From contig JACDAF010000164.1 in NCBI GenBank assembly GCA_013695575.1, positions 1 through 9,487 of the forward strand: a stretch of 9,487 bases of DNA, in the 5' to 3' direction. Shown one piece after another: positions 6,565 through 9,487 of the stretch. The translations under genes and the position numbers were made by a program. A model generated the notes under the pieces. It saw only the letters and a program-made list of their open reading frames with translations. It had not been told where the DNA came from and did not search any database. Each line of letters starts with the position of its first letter. Position 1 is the first letter of the stretch. Origin of the DNA: Chloroflexota bacterium (GTDB taxonomy: Bacteria > Chloroflexota > Limnocylindria > P2-11E).

Positions 6565-7419
6565 GTGTGCGAATTGTACAGCCCCGTCGACCGACGCGCG
6601 GACCTCCGGCGCCGGGTAACGCGCTGGTACGCACGCGCGGGGAGGGATCTTCCGTGGCGGAGGACCACGGACCCATACGCGGTCCTGGTGTCCGAGATCA
6701 TGCTGCAGCAGACACAGGTCGCACGGGTGTTGCCCGCGTATACCGCGTTCCTCGAGCACTTCCCGACACTTGCCGCGCTCGCGGCCGCACCGTTCGGTGA
6801 GGTGCTCCGCGCCTGGGGCGGGCTCGGGTACCCGCGACGTGCGCGGGACCTGCACGCCACGGCACGGGCACATCCCAGGACGCTCCCCGCGACGCGGGAC
6901 GAGCTCGACACGCTGGCGGGGATCGGTCGTTACACCGCCGGCGCGGTAACGTGCTTCGCCTACGGCCACGATGAGGCCTTCGCCGACGTGAACATCGCGC
7001 GAGTGCTTGGGCGTGTCGAGCGCGGCGACTCGATCCCCCTCCGCCAGGCCGAGGCGCTCGACGCGCAGCTGCTTCCGCGAGGCAACAGCGCCCGTTGGCA
7101 TCATGCCCTCATGGATCTCGGAGCGACGGTGTGCACCGCCCGGGCGCCGCGCTGCGGCGAGTGCCCACTGAACGGGATGTGCCGGGCGCGCGCGGCCGGC
7201 GTGGCCCCGAGCAGGCCCCGGAAGCGCGCGGCCTTCGCCACGAGCGACCGTCGCGTGCGGGGATCCATCCTCGCGATGCTTCGCGAGGCGCCGAGTGGCC
7301 TGACAGCGGCAGCGCTGCGAGGACACCTTCAGGACGTACGGGTGCCGCGCCTCATCACCGCGCTCGTCACCGAAGGGCTTGTGCAGCGCGTGGGCCGCCT
7401 GGTGACGCTGCCGATCTGA
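6565..7419 (+). CDS. mutY: A/G-specific adenine glycosylase MutY
   Basis: MutY removes adenine mispaired with 8-oxoguanine in base-excision repair. The 284-residue protein has the HhH-GPD domain: EIMLQQTQV with E44 as the expected catalytic Glu, the helix-hairpin-helix LAGIGRYTAG (118-127), and D141 in FADVNIARV as the catalytic Asp. The iron-sulphur cluster ligands C190, C197, C200 and C206 keep the exact C-x6-C-x2-C-x5-C spacing. After residue 225 the protein ends in a short segment resembling a winged helix (VRGSILAMLREAPSGLTAAAL to GLVQRVGRLVTL) in place of the long NUDIX-like 8-oxoG-recognition domain of E. coli MutY. The start is GTG 6565; an in-frame TAG at 6556 closes the frame upstream. 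No Shine-Dalgarno is visible, so a leaderless transcript or TTG 6574 is possible. It diverges from greA. Confidence 0.92.
   Translation: MCELYSPVDRRADLRRRVTRWYARAGRDLPWRRTTDPYAVLVSEIMLQQTQVARVLPAYTAFLEHFPTLAALAAAPFGEVLRAWGGLGYPRRARDLHATARAHPRTLPATRDELDTLAGIGRYTAGAVTCFAYGHDEAFADVNIARVLGRVERGDSIPLRQAEALDAQLLPRGNSARWHHALMDLGATVCTARAPRCGECPLNGMCRARAAGVAPSRPRKRAAFATSDRRVRGSILAMLREAPSGLTAAALRGHLQDVRVPRLITALVTEGLVQRVGRLVTLPI
6573..6578 (-). promoter_or_regulatory. Possible -10 element for greA
   Basis: TACAAT on the minus strand would place transcription start near 6566 and give a leader of about 67 nt containing exactly the two hairpins. No convincing -35 element is seen at the expected spacing, so confidence is low. 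The element lies inside the first codons of the divergent mutY. Confidence 0.3.
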
Positions 7420-7425
7420 TCCGCC

Positions 7426-8514
7426 CTACTTCACGGTGACGGTGACGTAGACGCCCTCGTCGTCGAGCCAGGCGACGCCGTCAACGACGGGGCGCAGACG
7501 CATGACCCAGACCCCCTGCTGCCCGGCCCGTACGTTGAAGTTGAAGGTCGCGATCTCGTTCGGCGCGACGTTCCTCTGGTACTGGACCGCGGGACGCGAG
7601 GGGAGGACCCACGTCGACGCGAAGCCGAGCTCCGCGAGAAGTGTCGAGTCCTCCACGATGCCGAGCCGCGCCTCGGTCGGCGTCCCCTTGACCCAAGCAA
7701 GCGTCCCGGTGTTGCGGAAGCTGACGGTGACCATGGCGACCTCGCCACGTGCGAGCGTCGGATAGGGCGACTGTGCAAGCCAGCGGGAGGCGAGTGTCGG
7801 GGCGACCGACACGGGCCGCGACGCAGTCGCGCTCGCCGACGCGACCGGAGCGGCGCTGCGCCACTCGCGGTAGGAGACGAAGACGAAGCGGCCCTGCCAA
7901 TCCGGTCCCGCAGCCGCGAAGGCGCTACCCATCCACAAGTGGTCCCACTGCCAGGATTCGATCCCCACTCTGCCCATGAAACCGCTGAGTGGATCTGCGA
8001 CGTACAGCCCCGTGACGGACCCTCCCGCGATGGCCTCATACCCGAACACCGTGACGGTGTGATTGCCCGCTTGCGTGAGGGCGACGACCGGGACCGAGGC
8101 GTTCAGGCGCCCGACGAGCTCGTGAAGCGCCGTCCCGCGATCGGCGAGGGCGTGGATGCGGCCCTCACCGCCGTAGGAGCGCATGAGATACGAGATGCCG
8201 TTGGGGTCGAGACCTGGATCGGTCGTCGTATTGCCCTGACGGCCGATATCGAACGTCGTTCTGAGTGGTGAGCTGGGGAATGCGACGCCGAAGCTCGCCA
8301 TCACGCTGAGGCTTGCGGCCGCCGCGCAGTACGGCGTCGCACCGGCCCGCCACCAGATCGGGGCGGGCTCGGCGAGCTGGCTCACGTGCGCGACCGGCAC
8401 GGTGTGGCTGACGAGCAGAGCAGCCGGCTCGCGGCCGCCGGCCGGGGCGGCGGCTACCGTGACAAGTAGGACGGCGAGGAACAGCGCGCCGGAGCGCGGC
8501 CGACGCGATGTCAT
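7426..8514 (-). CDS. Secreted C39-like cysteine protease with a C-terminal NBR1/FW-like Ig domain
   Basis: A 362-residue exported protein. Residues 1-27 form a signal peptide (MTSRRPRSG, then a hydrophobic ALFLAVLLVTVAAAPAGG segment). The middle is a papain-fold Peptidase_C39_2-like domain with a probable triad: C63 in ATPYCAAAASLSVM, H152 in AGNHTVTVFGYE and D174 in YVADPLSG. From about residue 255 there is a beta-sandwich domain with GEVAMVTVSFRNTGTLAWVKG and a closing GVWVMRLRPVVDGVAWLDDEG, which resembles the tryptophan-containing FW (NBR1-like) Ig domains often fused to bacterial extracellular enzymes. The start is ATG 8514 because it precedes the signal peptide directly; the GTG at 8592 would add 26 unlike residues. 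Stop TAG. It lies 97 nt downstream of the O-methyltransferase on the same strand and converges with mutY. The substrate is unknown; a cell-wall or extracellular peptide is possible. Confidence 0.75.
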   Translation of the reverse strand: MTSRRPRSGALFLAVLLVTVAAAPAGGREPAALLVSHTVPVAHVSQLAEPAPIWWRAGATPYCAAAASLSVMASFGVAFPSSPLRTTFDIGRQGNTTTDPGLDPNGISYLMRSYGGEGRIHALADRGTALHELVGRLNASVPVVALTQAGNHTVTVFGYEAIAGGSVTGLYVADPLSGFMGRVGIESWQWDHLWMGSAFAAAGPDWQGRFVFVSYREWRSAAPVASASATASRPVSVAPTLASRWLAQSPYPTLARGEVAMVTVSFRNTGTLAWVKGTPTEARLGIVEDSTLLAELGFASTWVLPSRPAVQYQRNVAPNEIATFNFNVRAGQQGVWVMRLRPVVDGVAWLDDEGVYVTVTVK

Positions 8515-8613
8515 CTCACCACACCGGCTCGCCCCGAGGGGCCCGGAACCGCGCTCGGTCGATACCGGCTCCGCGCGCGAGGAGGTCCACACCTGCCCGA
8601 TGCTCGCTTGCTC

Positions 8614-9261
8614 CTAACGCTTCACGCCGATACCGACGCCGTCGCCGACCGGGAGGATCACCGCGTCGAGCTCGCGGTGAGCGACGAACGTCGCGTTGAA
8701 CTCCTTCAGAGCGCGCGTGTCAGTCGAGCCGTCGTCAGGCGCCGAGCCCGAGGTCCGCCCGCTCCACAGCAGGTTGTCCACGGCAACGGTGCCGCCGCCG
8801 CGTAGGCGGCCGACCACGTGGCCGAGATACCCCGCGTACTCGTGCTTTAGAGCGTCGATGAACGCGAAGTCGAACGGGCCCTCCAGCGTCGGCAAAACGT
8901 CCAACGCCGGTGCGTTCACCACCCGGATGAGATCGCCCACCCCGGCGCGATCCCAGAATGCACGTGCCCGATCGGTGCGCTCGCGGTCGGGATCGATCGT
9001 GATCAGCTGGCCGTCACGGGGCAGCGCAGTCGCGATCCAGAGCGCGGAGTAGCCGATCGCCGTGCCGACCTCGACGACCCGCCGCGCACCGCTGGCGCGG
9101 ACGAGCATGTGCAGCAGCCGGCCGACAGAGGTGCCGACGATCGGGATGTCGTCGCGGCCGCCGTCGGCGTCGAGCGCGCTGAACACTTCGGGCAACCCGC
9201 CGTGCAGCGACTCGAGGTACTCGAGGTCCTGGCGCGTGATGCGGTCCATCGCGTTCCTCAT
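8614..9261 (-). CDS. Catechol/CCoA-type O-methyltransferase (family 3)
   Basis: A SAM- and metal-dependent O-methyltransferase of 215 residues, the usual length of the COMT/CCoAOMT-like family (methyltransf_3). The SAM-binding motif I is RVVEVGTAIGYSALWIA (61-77). The acidic ribose-binding loop is ITIDPDRERTDRAR (87-100). The divalent-metal ligands are expected at D136 in FIDALKHEY and at D162 and N163 in AVDNLLWSG. The likely product is a methylated ortho-diphenol, but the acceptor cannot be read from the sequence. Start ATG 9261 overlaps the stop of the upstream gene as ATGA, supporting coupled translation. An in-frame ATG at 9249 is an alternative. Confidence 0.88.
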   Translation of the reverse strand: MRNAMDRITRQDLEYLESLHGGLPEVFSALDADGGRDDIPIVGTSVGRLLHMLVRASGARRVVEVGTAIGYSALWIATALPRDGQLITIDPDRERTDRARAFWDRAGVGDLIRVVNAPALDVLPTLEGPFDFAFIDALKHEYAGYLGHVVGRLRGGGTVAVDNLLWSGRTSGSAPDDGSTDTRALKEFNATFVAHRELDAVILPVGDGVGIGVKR

Positions 9262-9487
9262 CGGATGACCTCCAGGCGAAGGGTCGTCGCGAGCACGTCT
9301 GGACGCTGCATGGAGGCGAGTGAGCCGCGACTGCTCCGGTACTTCCTGCCATACGCGTCGGAGACACGCTCGCGCATCCAGCGTCCCTTCTTCGCCTTCA
9401 CGGACGCGACGTGCGCCGCGTCGTCGACGACCACGACCCAGATGGGTACACGGTGCCTCGCTCCGTTCGCCGCGAAGGTCTCCACGT
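9258..9487 (-). CDS. DUF2255-like protein, 5' end cut by the window
   Basis: About 75 residues of the C-terminal part are visible. The segment RHRVPIWVVVVDDAAHVASVKAKKGRW followed by DAYGRKYRSS and the closing ATTLRLEVIR resembles my recollection of the small DUF2255 family, whose members carry a TPIWVVVVDG-like strand and a RSV..GRW motif. No biochemical role can be given. A GTG at 9485 sits at the window edge, but the family pattern expects sequence before it, so the gene probably continues outside. Its stop overlaps the O-methyltransferase start by 4 nt, so the two are probably cotranscribed. Confidence 0.5.
   Translation of the reverse strand, partial: VETFAANGARHRVPIWVVVVDDAAHVASVKAKKGRWMRERVSDAYGRKYRSSRGSLASMQRPDVLATTLRLEVIR

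Noticed and set aside
6499..7326. N-terminal extension of the greA frame to 7326
   Set aside because: It is antisense to mutY and has no recognisable domain, while ATG 6498 has a strong Shine-Dalgarno and gives a normal-length GreA.
1..9487. CRISPR array, tRNA, rRNA, insertion sequence or prophage
   Set aside because: No regularly spaced repeats, no cloverleaf-like sequence with a conserved T-arm, no transposase or phage-like protein and no terminal inverted repeats with target duplications were found on reading.

Overview
The window is a GC-rich bacterial chromosome segment with ten genes packed tightly on both strands. The gene content (bacterial class I lysyl-tRNA synthetase, a GH57 alpha-glucan enzyme, a GreA factor, a short MutY, and a secreted C39-like protease with a C-terminal Ig-like domain) and the very high GC suggest a Chloroflexota lineage or another high-GC Terrabacteria lineage. 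This is inference from gene content and codon use; there is no rRNA marker. TGA is the commonest stop codon here (seven of ten genes), so the organism uses the standard code.

Left part, plus strand: an Hsp15/HslR-like S4-domain RNA-binding protein (108-452), then a GT4-type glycosyltransferase (534-1910) that may act on alpha-glucans. The glycosyltransferase converges, with 7 nt between, on a minus-strand cluster read right to left: greA (6498-6031), class I lysS (5904-4312), a GH57 glucan hydrolase or transferase (4315-2642, coupled to lysS by an ATGA overlap) and a SAM-dependent methyltransferase (2652-1918).

The methyltransferase is the most interesting object. Its frame is interrupted exactly once, by two adjacent TGA codons (2304-2299, minus strand). 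On both sides the same frame continues with good methyltransferase sequence: the SAM-binding glycine-rich motif upstream and the post-motif RPGG segment downstream. Starting 11 nt after the second TGA is a perfect 6-bp hairpin with a GGUCG apical loop, and the loop begins 17 nt after that TGA. Both the loop sequence and the spacing resemble a bacterial SECIS element. I propose that this gene encodes a selenoprotein with a vicinal Sec-Sec pair; the competing reading is a recently broken gene.

Right part: mutY (6565-7419, plus) diverges from greA across a 66-nt region. That region holds two abutting hairpins in the greA leader, one of which takes up part of the greA Shine-Dalgarno sequence. mutY converges with a minus-strand group: a DUF2255-like gene cut by the window end (9487-9258), a catechol-type O-methyltransferase (9261-8614, ATGA overlap) and a secreted C39-like cysteine protease (8514-7426). 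No tRNA, rRNA, CRISPR array, insertion sequence or phage gene was seen. A 23-nt near-identical sequence occurs twice, at or near the start of a minus-strand gene each time (2612-2634 and 5951-5973).
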